34,332 bases of DNA from positions 1 through 34,332 of the forward strand of contig CANRGP010000017.1 of NCBI GenBank assembly GCA_947630085.1, given 5' to 3'. The translations under genes and the position numbers were made by a program. How positions within the stretch are numbered: the first letter of the stretch is position 1; the number at the start of each line of letters is the position of its first letter. Below, piece by piece: positions 1 to 6,852 of the stretch. The notes under the pieces were generated by a model. The model ran no database searches. It was given only the letters and a program-made list of their open reading frames with translations, and had not been told where the DNA came from. This DNA comes from an uncultured Lachnospiraceae bacterium. Its GTDB lineage: Bacteria > Bacillota > Clostridia > Lachnospirales > Lachnospiraceae.

Positions 1-40
1 GAGGATCCACGCCAGAATCCGCTCGCTTTAAAAGAAAACG

Positions 41-73
41 TGCCTCGCAAGATGTCTCGCGGGGCATATTTTT
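41..73 (+). terminator. Intrinsic terminator of a gene left of the window
   Basis: Inverted repeat TGCCTCGC / GCGGGGCA (8 pairs, one G-U) with a 10-nt loop, followed by a T-rich tract reading rightward. It would end a plus-strand transcript entering from the left edge. One frame has a TAA at 29-31, which could be that gene's stop, but too little is present to name it. Confidence 0.6.
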
Positions 74-104
74 TAATTTTATTTCTTTTTTTTCGGTCGA
101 TTTA

Positions 105-133
105 TTGCATTTCTTTTCCAGTAGTAGTATAAT
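105..133 (+). promoter_or_regulatory. Promoter-like sequence with no obvious gene
   Basis: TTGCAT, a 17-bp spacer and a perfect TATAAT read rightward. The predicted transcript would start near 140 and run straight into the 167-199 hairpin and then antisense to nfnB. No plus-strand ORF here looks real. It could make a short RNA, or be chance in an AT-rich spacer. Confidence 0.35.
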
Positions 134-157
134 AAGACACGAAAAAGTAAGAAACGG

Positions 158-203
158 TAAAAAAAGGCATTTCGCAGAGTATACACATCTGCGAAATGCT
201 TTA
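158..203 (-). terminator. Terminator of the nfnAB operon
   Basis: A 12-bp perfect inverted repeat (GCATTTCGCAGA / TCTGCGAAATGC, loop of 9) is followed on the minus strand by a T-run. It lies about 35 bp past the nfnB stop codon, as expected for the end of this operon. Confidence 0.8.
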
Positions 204-234
204 AATTATAGATGAAAAAACGGCATGACCTCGG

Positions 235-1626
235 TTATTCCTTTTCGGAAAGGTACTGGTGGATGCCTCTGGCTCCTGCCCGGCCGGCCTCCATAGCCAG
301 GATCACCGTCGCGGCTCCAGTAACGGCGTCGCCTCCGGCAAAAACGCCGTCCTTGGTGGTCTTTCCCGTATCTCCCTCCGCCACGATACATTTTTTCCTG
401 TTCGTCTCAAGGCCGGGTGTCGTGCCGGAGATCAGCGGGTTGGGGGATGTCCCCAGCGACATGATCACCGTATCCAGCTCCATCTCAAATTCCGATCCCT
501 CTATGGGAACGGGTCTTCTTCTCCCCGATGCGTCAGGCTCGCCTAACTCCATCCGGATGCATCTCATCCCGCGGACCCATCCCTTCTCGTTCGTCAGGAT
601 CTCCACAGGATTGGTGAGAAGATCGAAAATGATTCCCTCTTCCTTTGCGTGGTGGACCTCCTCCGCCCTGGCGGGAAGCTCCGCCTCGCTCCTGCGGTAC
701 ACGATATGTACGTCCGCGCCCAGGCGCAGGGCCGTCCGCGCCGCATCCATCGCCACGTTGCCTCCCCCTACGACGGCAACCTTCTTTCCGGCCGCGATAG
801 GCGTATCGTAATCGTCCCGGTATGCCTTCATCAGATTGCTTCTCGTGAGGTACTCGTTGGCGGAAAATACTCCGTTGGCATTTTCACCGGGGATCCCCAT
901 GAACATGGGAAGTCCTGCCCCTGAGCCGATAAATACGGCGTCGAAGCCCTCCTCCTCCAGAAGCTGGTCGATGGTGACGCTCTTGCCGACGATCACATCC
1001 GTCTCGATCTTCACGCCCAGCTTCTTTACATTTTCGATCTCGGTCTTTACCACGGTGTCCTTCGGCAGACGGAACTCCGGGATGCCGTAGATCAGAACGC
1101 CGCCCGGCTGGTGCAGGGCCTCGAAGATGGTCACCTCATATCCCAGCTTCGCCAGATCTCCGGCGCAGGTCAGGCCGGAGGGGCCCGATCCGATCACAGC
1201 CACCTTCCTGCCGTTCGTCTTCTCCGGCGCCTTCGGGACGATCCCGTGCTCTCTCGACCAGTCGGCCACGAAGCGCTCCAGCTTGCCGATGGAGACGGCC
1301 TCTCCCTTGATCCCGCGCACGCAGACCCCCTCGCACTGTGTCTCCTGCGGACAGACACGGCCGCAGACCGCCGGAAGCGCCGACGCCTGGGCAATGACTC
1401 CTGCCGCCGCTTCAAAATCCCCGTTCTCTATTTCCTTTATGAAACCGGGAATATTGATCGATACGGGGCATCCTCCCATACAGCGGGCGTTCCTGCACTT
1501 TAAGCAGCGCGACGCCTCCTGCATGGCCTCCTCCTGACTGTATCCCAGGCAGACCTCGTCAAAATTGGCCGCCCTTACCTTCGGGTCCTGTTCGCGGACA
1601 GGCACCTTTTTTGTCATATCCATCAT
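235..1626 (-). CDS. nfnB: NfnB-type NADPH-binding subunit / glutamate synthase small-subunit family (463 aa)
   Basis: This is a flavin- and FeS-containing oxidoreductase of the glutamate synthase small-chain family. The N-terminal Fe-S domain carries CLKCRNARCMGGCP (Cys41, 44, 49, 53) and a second group, CGRVCPQETQCEGVC (Cys88-102). Two Rossmann folds follow: an FAD-type GSGPSG near residue 146 and an NADPH-type GGGNVAMD near 288. The partner gene upstream is nfnA, overlapping by 4 nt (ATGA), so the pair is translationally coupled. That pairing favours NfnAB, the electron-bifurcating NADH-dependent ferredoxin:NADP+ oxidoreductase, over a glutamate synthase, since no large GltB subunit is present. 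A GGAGGTGA ribosome site supports the start. Automatic pipelines often label this protein gltA. The function is inferred from family and context. Confidence 0.9.
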   Translation of the reverse strand: MMDMTKKVPVREQDPKVRAANFDEVCLGYSQEEAMQEASRCLKCRNARCMGGCPVSINIPGFIKEIENGDFEAAAGVIAQASALPAVCGRVCPQETQCEGVCVRGIKGEAVSIGKLERFVADWSREHGIVPKAPEKTNGRKVAVIGSGPSGLTCAGDLAKLGYEVTIFEALHQPGGVLIYGIPEFRLPKDTVVKTEIENVKKLGVKIETDVIVGKSVTIDQLLEEEGFDAVFIGSGAGLPMFMGIPGENANGVFSANEYLTRSNLMKAYRDDYDTPIAAGKKVAVVGGGNVAMDAARTALRLGADVHIVYRRSEAELPARAEEVHHAKEEGIIFDLLTNPVEILTNEKGWVRGMRCIRMELGEPDASGRRRPVPIEGSEFEMELDTVIMSLGTSPNPLISGTTPGLETNRKKCIVAEGDTGKTTKDGVFAGGDAVTGAATVILAMEAGRAGARGIHQYLSEKE

Positions 1627-2513
1627 CTGTCACCTCCGCAGTTCCCGCAGCCCCCGTGATGCGTATCTCCCTCCTGCTGTCTGAGGAGAGCACGCCCTTC
1701 CTGGGTCTTATACATCTGCTGCCGTTTCATAGCTTCGTCAAAATCTACCAGATGCCCGTCAAACTCCGGCCCGTCCACGCAGGCGAATTTTACCTTTCCT
1801 CCCACGCTCAGGCGGCAGGCCCCGCACATTCCGGTACCGTCCACCATGATGGGATTCATGCTGACAACCGTGGGGATCCCCAGCTCCTTTGTCAGCAGGC
1901 AGACGAATTTCATCATGATCATGGGGCCGATGGCTATACAGACATCGTACTTCTTTCCCTGCTTTTCAACGAGCTCGCGCAGGACGTCCGTACCCATGCC
2001 TTTTCTTACATAGGAGCCATCGTCGGTAGTCAGATAGAGATTGCCGGCCACGGCGCGCATCTCGTTCTCCAGAATGATCATCTCCCTGTTCCGCGCGCCC
2101 ACGATCACATCTGCGCTGACGCCGTGCTCATGGAGCCACTTGACCTGCGGGTAAACAGGCGCGGCTCCCAGCCCGCCGGCTACAAAGACTATCCTTTTAT
2201 TCTTCAGGGTCCCGGGATCCTCTTTTATGAGCTCCGACGGATTGCCCAGCGGGCCGGCAAAATCCGCAAACGCGTCCCCGGCCTTCAGCCTGCACATCCG
2301 GACGGTAGAGGCTCCCACCTCCTGGATGACGATGGTAACCGTCCCCTTCTCCCGGTCATAGTCACAGATGGTCAGCGGGATCCTCTCCCCGGCTTCATCC
2401 GTCCTTACGATCACAAACTCGCCCGGCTGACAGGATCTGGCCACACGCGGTGCCTGAACCTCCATCAGGTAGATCCTGTCGGCAAGTTTCTCTGCTTTTA
2501 CAATAGGAAACAT
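1623..2513 (-). CDS. nfnA: NfnA-type FAD/NAD-binding, [2Fe-2S] subunit (296 aa)
   Basis: Sulfide dehydrogenase/dihydroorotate dehydrogenase electron-transfer-like subunit. It has an N-terminal flavin-binding barrel (RIPLTICDYD, the RxYS/T-type FAD site, near residue 55), a NAD-binding fold (FVAGGLGAAPVYPQ near 110), and a C-terminal [2Fe-2S] site (MCGACR plus a later Cys). In NfnAB this subunit binds NADH and FAD and passes electrons to ferredoxin and NfnB. The start is set at MFPIVKAE because AGGAGGAAAACT precedes that ATG; the ORF-track start 11 codons upstream has no ribosome site. The protein ends in an unusual extra Cys/Gly tail (HHGGCGNCGGDR). It is first in the operon, behind its own promoter. 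Confidence 0.9.
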   Translation of the reverse strand: MFPIVKAEKLADRIYLMEVQAPRVARSCQPGEFVIVRTDEAGERIPLTICDYDREKGTVTIVIQEVGASTVRMCRLKAGDAFADFAGPLGNPSELIKEDPGTLKNKRIVFVAGGLGAAPVYPQVKWLHEHGVSADVIVGARNREMIILENEMRAVAGNLYLTTDDGSYVRKGMGTDVLRELVEKQGKKYDVCIAIGPMIMMKFVCLLTKELGIPTVVSMNPIMVDGTGMCGACRLSVGGKVKFACVDGPEFDGHLVDFDEAMKRQQMYKTQEGRALLRQQEGDTHHGGCGNCGGDR

Positions 2514-2545
2514 AGTTTTCCTCCTGCCTGATATGTACTGTTTCA

Positions 2546-2561
2546 CCGGTCCGCGGACCGG
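2546..2561. promoter_or_regulatory. 16-bp perfect palindrome in the nfnA leader
   Basis: CCGGTCCGCGGACCGG is perfectly self-complementary and sits between the nfnA -10 and its start codon. It is flanked by two copies of CTGCCTGAT (2524-2532 and 2563-2571), one abutting the ribosome site. It could be a repressor operator or a small leader hairpin. It is not the TTGTGA-type Rex site. Confidence 0.45.
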
Positions 2562-2579
2562 GCTGCCTGATTCTTTCTT

Positions 2580-2608
2580 ATCTTATCATTATTACTCCGA
2601 TCTGGCAA
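2580..2608 (-). promoter_or_regulatory. Promoter of nfnAB
   Basis: On the minus strand TTGCCA, a 17-bp spacer and TAAGAT lie about 65 bp before the nfnA start. The -35 matches consensus at 5 of 6 positions and the -10 at 4 of 6. It is divergent from the MoxR promoter. Confidence 0.65.
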
Positions 2609-2642
2609 TGATATTTTTATTTCTTCTTTTTTGAAAAAGTGT

Positions 2643-2648
2643 TATAAT
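2643..2648 (+). promoter_or_regulatory. -10 element of the MoxR operon promoter
   Basis: A perfect TATAAT sits 62 bp before the chosen MoxR start. The -35 region (TTTCTT at 17-bp spacing) is poor, so the promoter may be weak or activated. Confidence 0.5.
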
Positions 2649-2710
2649 GTAACAAGTTCGGACGGCCGGAGCGCCGTATGAGAATCCTGATAAGAACGAG
2701 GTGGCGGCGA

Positions 2711-3661
2711 ATGGAAGCGGAAAAACAGATATCGGCAATGCGTGACAATATCGGAAAAGTGATCGTCGGGAGAAAGGAAAGCGTGGATCTGGTGCTGACG
2801 GCTCTTCTTGCCGGCGGACATATCCTGCTGGAGGATGTGCCGGGTACAGGAAAGACCATGCTCGCCAAATCCCTGGCCAAAAGCCTGGATCTGCAGTTTT
2901 CACGGATCCAGTTTACGCCGGATCTTCTCCCCTCCGATGTGACCGGACTCAACTATTTCAATCAGGCGCAGAACCGGTTCGTCCTGCGCAGGGGCCCCGT
3001 ATTCACCAATATTCTCCTGGCCGACGAGATCAACCGGGCCACTCCCCGCACCCAGTCCAGCCTTCTCGAATCCATGGAGGAGCGCCAGGTCACCATCGAC
3101 GGAGAAACCTATCCGCTGGCCGATCCGTTTCTTGTGATCGCCACCCAGAATCCCATAGAGACGGCGGGGACCTATCCCCTCCCGGAAGCGCAGATGGACC
3201 GGTTCATGATGCAGATCTCCATGGGATATCCGGATAAGGACGAAGAGCTGTCCATTTTGCGGCGGTTCGGACAGGCAAGCCCGCTTTCCGCCCTGACGCC
3301 CGTCTGCGGCGCCGGGCAGATCAAAGAGCTGAAACAGGCCGCCGCCAACGTATATATCCATCCGGCTCTGGAGAGCTACCTCGTAGATATCGTGTCCGCC
3401 ACCCGCAGCGACCCGCAGATCGCAGCCGGAGCAAGCCCCAGAGGAAGCCTGGCCTATCTCTGCGCCGCGCGGGCGTTCGCGCTTGTAAACGGACGCGGCT
3501 ATGTGGTCCCGGAGGATCTCAAAGCCCTTGCCGTCCCGGTTCTGGCTCACCGCCTGGTCCCGGCGCGCACCTTCGGCGCCGCCTCCTGTGCCGCGGAGGC
3601 CATAACCCGTATTCTTTCCACCGTACCTCTTCCGACGGAAGACTGGAGCAAACGCCTATGA
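2711..3661 (+). CDS. MoxR-family AAA+ ATPase (316 aa)
   Basis: AAA+ ATPase of the MoxR group, chaperone-like ATPases that usually act on proteins encoded next to them. Walker A is PGTGKTMLAK, Walker B is ILLADEINRA, and sensor 1 is VIATQNPIE, followed by PLPEAQMDRFMM. The C-terminal lid domain contains ASPRGS. The length is normal for the family. The start is placed at MEAEKQIS because an AGGTGG site precedes it; the ORF-track start 11 codons upstream is less likely. Its stop overlaps the DUF58 start by 4 nt (ATGA). The MoxR-DUF58 pairing is common, and its cellular role is poorly known (assembly or maturation at the membrane). Confidence 0.92.
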   Translation: MEAEKQISAMRDNIGKVIVGRKESVDLVLTALLAGGHILLEDVPGTGKTMLAKSLAKSLDLQFSRIQFTPDLLPSDVTGLNYFNQAQNRFVLRRGPVFTNILLADEINRATPRTQSSLLESMEERQVTIDGETYPLADPFLVIATQNPIETAGTYPLPEAQMDRFMMQISMGYPDKDEELSILRRFGQASPLSALTPVCGAGQIKELKQAAANVYIHPALESYLVDIVSATRSDPQIAAGASPRGSLAYLCAARAFALVNGRGYVVPEDLKALAVPVLAHRLVPARTFGAASCAAEAITRILSTVPLPTEDWSKRL

Positions 3662-4869
3662 AGCTTTTTGTCGTTCTGGCCGTATGTCTGGCCGCTCTGG
3701 CGCTTCAGGGAGCGCTCTTCCGGCGGTTGTGGAGCCGGGGCCTTACGGCGGATCTTTCCTTTTCCGATACGGCCGCCGTGGAGGGCGAGACGTCCCGCCT
3801 GGTGGAAACCGTAAGCAACCGGAAGTTTCTGCCTCTCCCCATCCTGCACGTCAAATTCCGGATGGGAAAAGAGCTCCCGTTCCTGTCCGGCTCCAATTCC
3901 AGGATCACGGACCAGAATTACCGCAGCGATGTTTTTTCCTGTATGCCCTGGCAGGAAATCCGGCGGACGCTGGAATTCTCCTGCACCAAAAGAGGCTACT
4001 ATCCGATCCGGGAGATGGATCTCGTCAGCTATGATCTCTTCTTTCTCCACCACTGCGCGGCCAATGTCCCGGTTGACACTGCCCTGTACGTTTATCCGCG
4101 TCCCGCGGACCCGTTCCGTCTTGAGCTTCCCCTCCGGGATCTTCTGGGACAGCTGCTGGCAAGGCGCGCCCTCCTTTCGGATCCCTTTGAAATACGGTCC
4201 GTTCGTCCCTATGAGACATACGACCCGCTCAGGACCGTCAACTGGAAGGCGACCGCCCGCACCGGAGAGCTTCAGGTCAACGTCTACTCTCCTGCCTCAT
4301 CGCAGAAGGCCGCGATCCTTCTGGATATCGAATCCGACCGGATTTTTGCCGACACGGACCTGACCGAAGAGTCGATCCGTCTCTGCGGCTCCATAGCCGC
4401 GTTCCTGATCGGCCGGGGAATCCCCGCCGCCATTTACAGCAACGGGGCCGACTGCCTGACGGGGGAGCCGTCCCGGCTGGAAGCAGGCGCGGGCAGCGGA
4501 CATCTTCATGCCGTCATGGAGCTTCTGGCGCGCATCCAGGTCTCGGCCGGCTCCACCGGATCGAAAACCGCCGTCAACGGGGCTCGGATCGCCGGTTCCC
4601 TGCAGGACGCGGATACGTCCATGGAAAACCTGATCTCCATGCTCTGCCGCGGGCGGGAAAAGGTGCTTGCCCCCGACTCCCTTTACATTCTAATCTCTCC
4701 CGGCCAGAGGAAGTCCCTCTCGGACGCCTTTGGCGCGGCCGCCGTACACTCTCCCGGCTCCGTCTGGATACTTCCCATGCGTCCGGGTGAAAAGCTCCGC
4801 ATCCCCGGCCCCGGCCCGATCCGGATATACGAATGGGAGGTTCCTTATGGTCATTCGCAAATGGTTTAA
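3658..4869 (+). CDS. DUF58 domain protein (403 aa)
   Basis: Membrane-anchored DUF58 protein, the standard partner of MoxR. An N-terminal hydrophobic helix (about residues 3-25) is followed by a beta-rich region. The DUF58 signature near residue 180 is RPYETYDPLRTVNWKATART, corresponding to the family's YxxGDxxRxIdW with the usual Gly replaced. The C-terminal half resembles a von Willebrand A-like fold, typical of this family. It overlaps MoxR by 4 nt and the next gene by 23 nt, so the three are translationally coupled. The molecular function is unknown. Confidence 0.88.
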   Translation: MKLFVVLAVCLAALALQGALFRRLWSRGLTADLSFSDTAAVEGETSRLVETVSNRKFLPLPILHVKFRMGKELPFLSGSNSRITDQNYRSDVFSCMPWQEIRRTLEFSCTKRGYYPIREMDLVSYDLFFLHHCAANVPVDTALYVYPRPADPFRLELPLRDLLGQLLARRALLSDPFEIRSVRPYETYDPLRTVNWKATARTGELQVNVYSPASSQKAAILLDIESDRIFADTDLTEESIRLCGSIAAFLIGRGIPAAIYSNGADCLTGEPSRLEAGAGSGHLHAVMELLARIQVSAGSTGSKTAVNGARIAGSLQDADTSMENLISMLCRGREKVLAPDSLYILISPGQRKSLSDAFGAAAVHSPGSVWILPMRPGEKLRIPGPGPIRIYEWEVPYGHSQMV

Positions 4870-5794
4870 TTACTGGATATCCAAGCCCCGCAGCGGTTTT
4901 TTTTCCCTGATCGCCTTTTTTCTCGTCTCCTGCTATATCGCCGGAAGCGGGGTCGGGGCGTACGGCCTCGAGGGCCCTTCGCTCTTTCTGAAGCGGGCGG
5001 CCTTTATCGGAAGCCTTGTCCTTGCCCTTGCCGTTCTGATCCACAAGAATCTCCATGCTTCCTACCGGTTTCTGGAGCTGAACCGCGATACGGACCGTCT
5101 TCCGGTCAGACAGATCTCTCATGTAAATTCCTTCTGCATGACGGTCTTTCTCATCGGCGTATTCCTGTCCATTGTCCTGCTCACAGCGGCCACAGATCCG
5201 CTCTGGAAGGCCATTGCCGACTGGCTTGCGGACCGTCCTCCCATAGAAATTCCTGAAGAGACCCGGTATATGGGATATTTTCCGGAGGGTGACGCCGCCG
5301 CGCTGCCATTGCCGGAGATTCTCGGCGAGCCGTCTCCGCCCAGCCCGGCGATGCAGAACTTCAGCCGGATCGTGGAGGTCCTGGGCTATGTGCTGATCGG
5401 AGCGTTTCTTATTCTGATCCTCCGGGAAGCCGTGATCGCGGTCCTTCGCTTCTTTACCCGGCCCCGGAACTGGGACCGGGACGAAAAGATCTATCTGAAG
5501 CCCACTCTGCGCATCAACGCCCACCCGGAAAGGGACGTCTCCGACAAAAAGGAGACGGAAGGGGGTTCCCGCCTCTCCTTCTCCGCCCGGATACGCAGGC
5601 TTTATAAAAAAAGAATCCTGAATGCCAGAAAACAAAAAAAGGCCCCCTCGGTTCCGCCGCAATGGGCTTCCCCCAGGGAGCTGGAATCGGACTCGGGTAT
5701 TTTCGATGAAAATCTGCACCGTCTCTACGAAAAAGCCCGTTACAGCCGCGAAGAATGTACGGGTTCGGACTGGTCGCAGCTGAACGGCCCTTAA
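4847..5794 (+). CDS. Four-helix membrane protein of the MoxR operon, possibly DUF4129-like at the C-terminus (315 aa)
   Basis: Four predicted membrane helices are visible: near residues 14-35 and 45-65, then one containing MTVFLIGVFLSIVLLT, and one containing GYVLIGAFLILILREAV. A Pro-rich loop lies between helices 3 and 4, and a basic cytoplasmic tail follows. The extreme C-terminus (LHRLYEKARYSREE) resembles the end of DUF4129 proteins from MoxR-DUF58-transglutaminase operons, but no transglutaminase core is present. The start is the ATG preceded by GGGAGG, inside the DUF58 gene. The ORF-track start 39 codons earlier is not supported. Its TAA overlaps the metH stop on the other strand. Function unknown. 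Confidence 0.78.
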   Translation: MVIRKWFNYWISKPRSGFFSLIAFFLVSCYIAGSGVGAYGLEGPSLFLKRAAFIGSLVLALAVLIHKNLHASYRFLELNRDTDRLPVRQISHVNSFCMTVFLIGVFLSIVLLTAATDPLWKAIADWLADRPPIEIPEETRYMGYFPEGDAAALPLPEILGEPSPPSPAMQNFSRIVEVLGYVLIGAFLILILREAVIAVLRFFTRPRNWDRDEKIYLKPTLRINAHPERDVSDKKETEGGSRLSFSARIRRLYKKRILNARKQKKAPSVPPQWASPRELESDSGIFDENLHRLYEKARYSREECTGSDWSQLNGP

Positions 5795-6687
5795 TCCCGC
5801 GGCTCCGCAAATATGCTCTCCGCATAATTGACCGAGGCCATTGCGTCCCTGCAGTACCGGTCCGCTCCGATGGCCGCGGCATAATCGGCCGTCAGCACGG
5901 CGCCCCCCACCATCACCTTCACCCAGGGTGTCCTCTTTCTGAGAAGCGCGATGGTTTCCTCCATTCCGGGAACCGTGGTGGTCATCAGGGCGCTCAGGCC
6001 CACAAGCGGGACATGGTACGCTTCCGCCGCCTCCGCCACCGTCTCCGGCGGCACATCTCTTCCCAGGTCGATCACCTCATAATCATAATTTTCCAGAAGC
6101 ACCTTCACAATATTCTTCCCGATATCATGAATATCGCCCTTCACCGTGGCCAGGATGATCCTGCCCTTCTTCTGCCGGGACTGGCCCGTCCGGCTCATCT
6201 GCTCCTTGATGACCTCAAACGCCGCCTTGGCCGCCTCAGCGCTCATGAGCAGCTGGGGGAGAAAAACCGTTCCTTTCTCAAATCCCTTGCCCACCCGATC
6301 CAGGGCCGGGATCATTTCCCTGTTGATGATATCCAGAGGATCCCTCTCCGGAAGAAGCTCACGCACCGCCTCCCGGGCCCGCTCCTTAAGGCCGCGCCCG
6401 ATACTGTCGGACAGAGATACCCCGCCCGCCGTTTCGCCGCCGGCAGCCGCGGTCTGTCCTCCATACGCGGAAATGTATCCCGCGCACTGAGGATCCTGGT
6501 CCATCAGCACCCTGGAGCCGTAATAGGCGCGCATCATCGCCTCCGAATTGGGGTTGATGATGGCCGCGTTCAGGCCGTTCTGCAGCGCCATCGTGAAAAA
6601 CGCTGCATTGATGATCTCCCTCTGCGGCAGACCGAACGAAATATTGGATACGCCCAGGACCGTCCTGCCGTGCAGCTCATCCCGCAC
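5791..6687 (-). CDS. metH: Methionine synthase MetH, C-terminal fragment: end of folate barrel plus cobalamin-binding domains (298 aa shown)
   Basis: This ORF continues the upstream MetH frame after one TAG codon. Homology resumes immediately after the stop (ISETAEGRIRIAKKIYRT), 54 codons before the first ATG, so the real coding homology spans 5791-6849. It contains the last part of the pterin-binding barrel (SNISFGLPQREIIN), the four-helix cap, and the B12-binding domain with the cobalt-ligating motif GDIHDIGKNIV. The C-terminal AdoMet reactivation domain of long MetH is absent, as in short anaerobe MetH, and is supplied by the separate gene at 8295-8936. The ATG at 6687 has no good ribosome site. 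Independent translation is therefore doubtful. Readthrough, a pseudogene or a sequence error are all possible. Confidence 0.8.
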   Translation of the reverse strand: MRDELHGRTVLGVSNISFGLPQREIINAAFFTMALQNGLNAAIINPNSEAMMRAYYGSRVLMDQDPQCAGYISAYGGQTAAAGGETAGGVSLSDSIGRGLKERAREAVRELLPERDPLDIINREMIPALDRVGKGFEKGTVFLPQLLMSAEAAKAAFEVIKEQMSRTGQSRQKKGRIILATVKGDIHDIGKNIVKVLLENYDYEVIDLGRDVPPETVAEAAEAYHVPLVGLSALMTTTVPGMEETIALLRKRTPWVKVMVGGAVLTADYAAAIGADRYCRDAMASVNYAESIFAEPRD

Positions 6688-6849
6688 GCGCCTCAGCGTC
6701 TCCAGCGTGGTCAGCGCCCCTCTGCTGTCGGAGCTGACCGTCAGGCACAGTGCGTCGATCAGGATGTCCTTCCGGGCGATCCCGTACCCTTCCGCCGTCC
6801 GGTAAATCTTTTTCGCGATCCGGATCCTTCCCTCCGCCGTCTCGGAGAT

Positions 6850-6852
6850 CTA
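6850..6852 (-). other. In-frame TAG interrupting metH
   Basis: The minus-strand frame reads ...LTLDES-TAG-ISETAEGR... MetH relatives normally have Gly here followed by Ile-Pro-Glu, so the neighbouring Ser codon is also altered. Frame is kept on both sides (449 codons before, 352 after, no indel). TAG is the normal stop of metF, hflC, topB, the TPM gene, the GHKL kinase and the LytTR gene in this window. Confidence 0.9.

Noticed and set aside
1-40. End of a coding gene at the left edge
   Set aside because: One frame has a TAA before the 41-73 terminator, but nine codons are too few to identify a gene.
6850-6852. Genome-wide TAG recoding or pyrrolysine
   Set aside because: At least six other genes in the window end in TAG at family-typical lengths, and no Pyl genes are seen.
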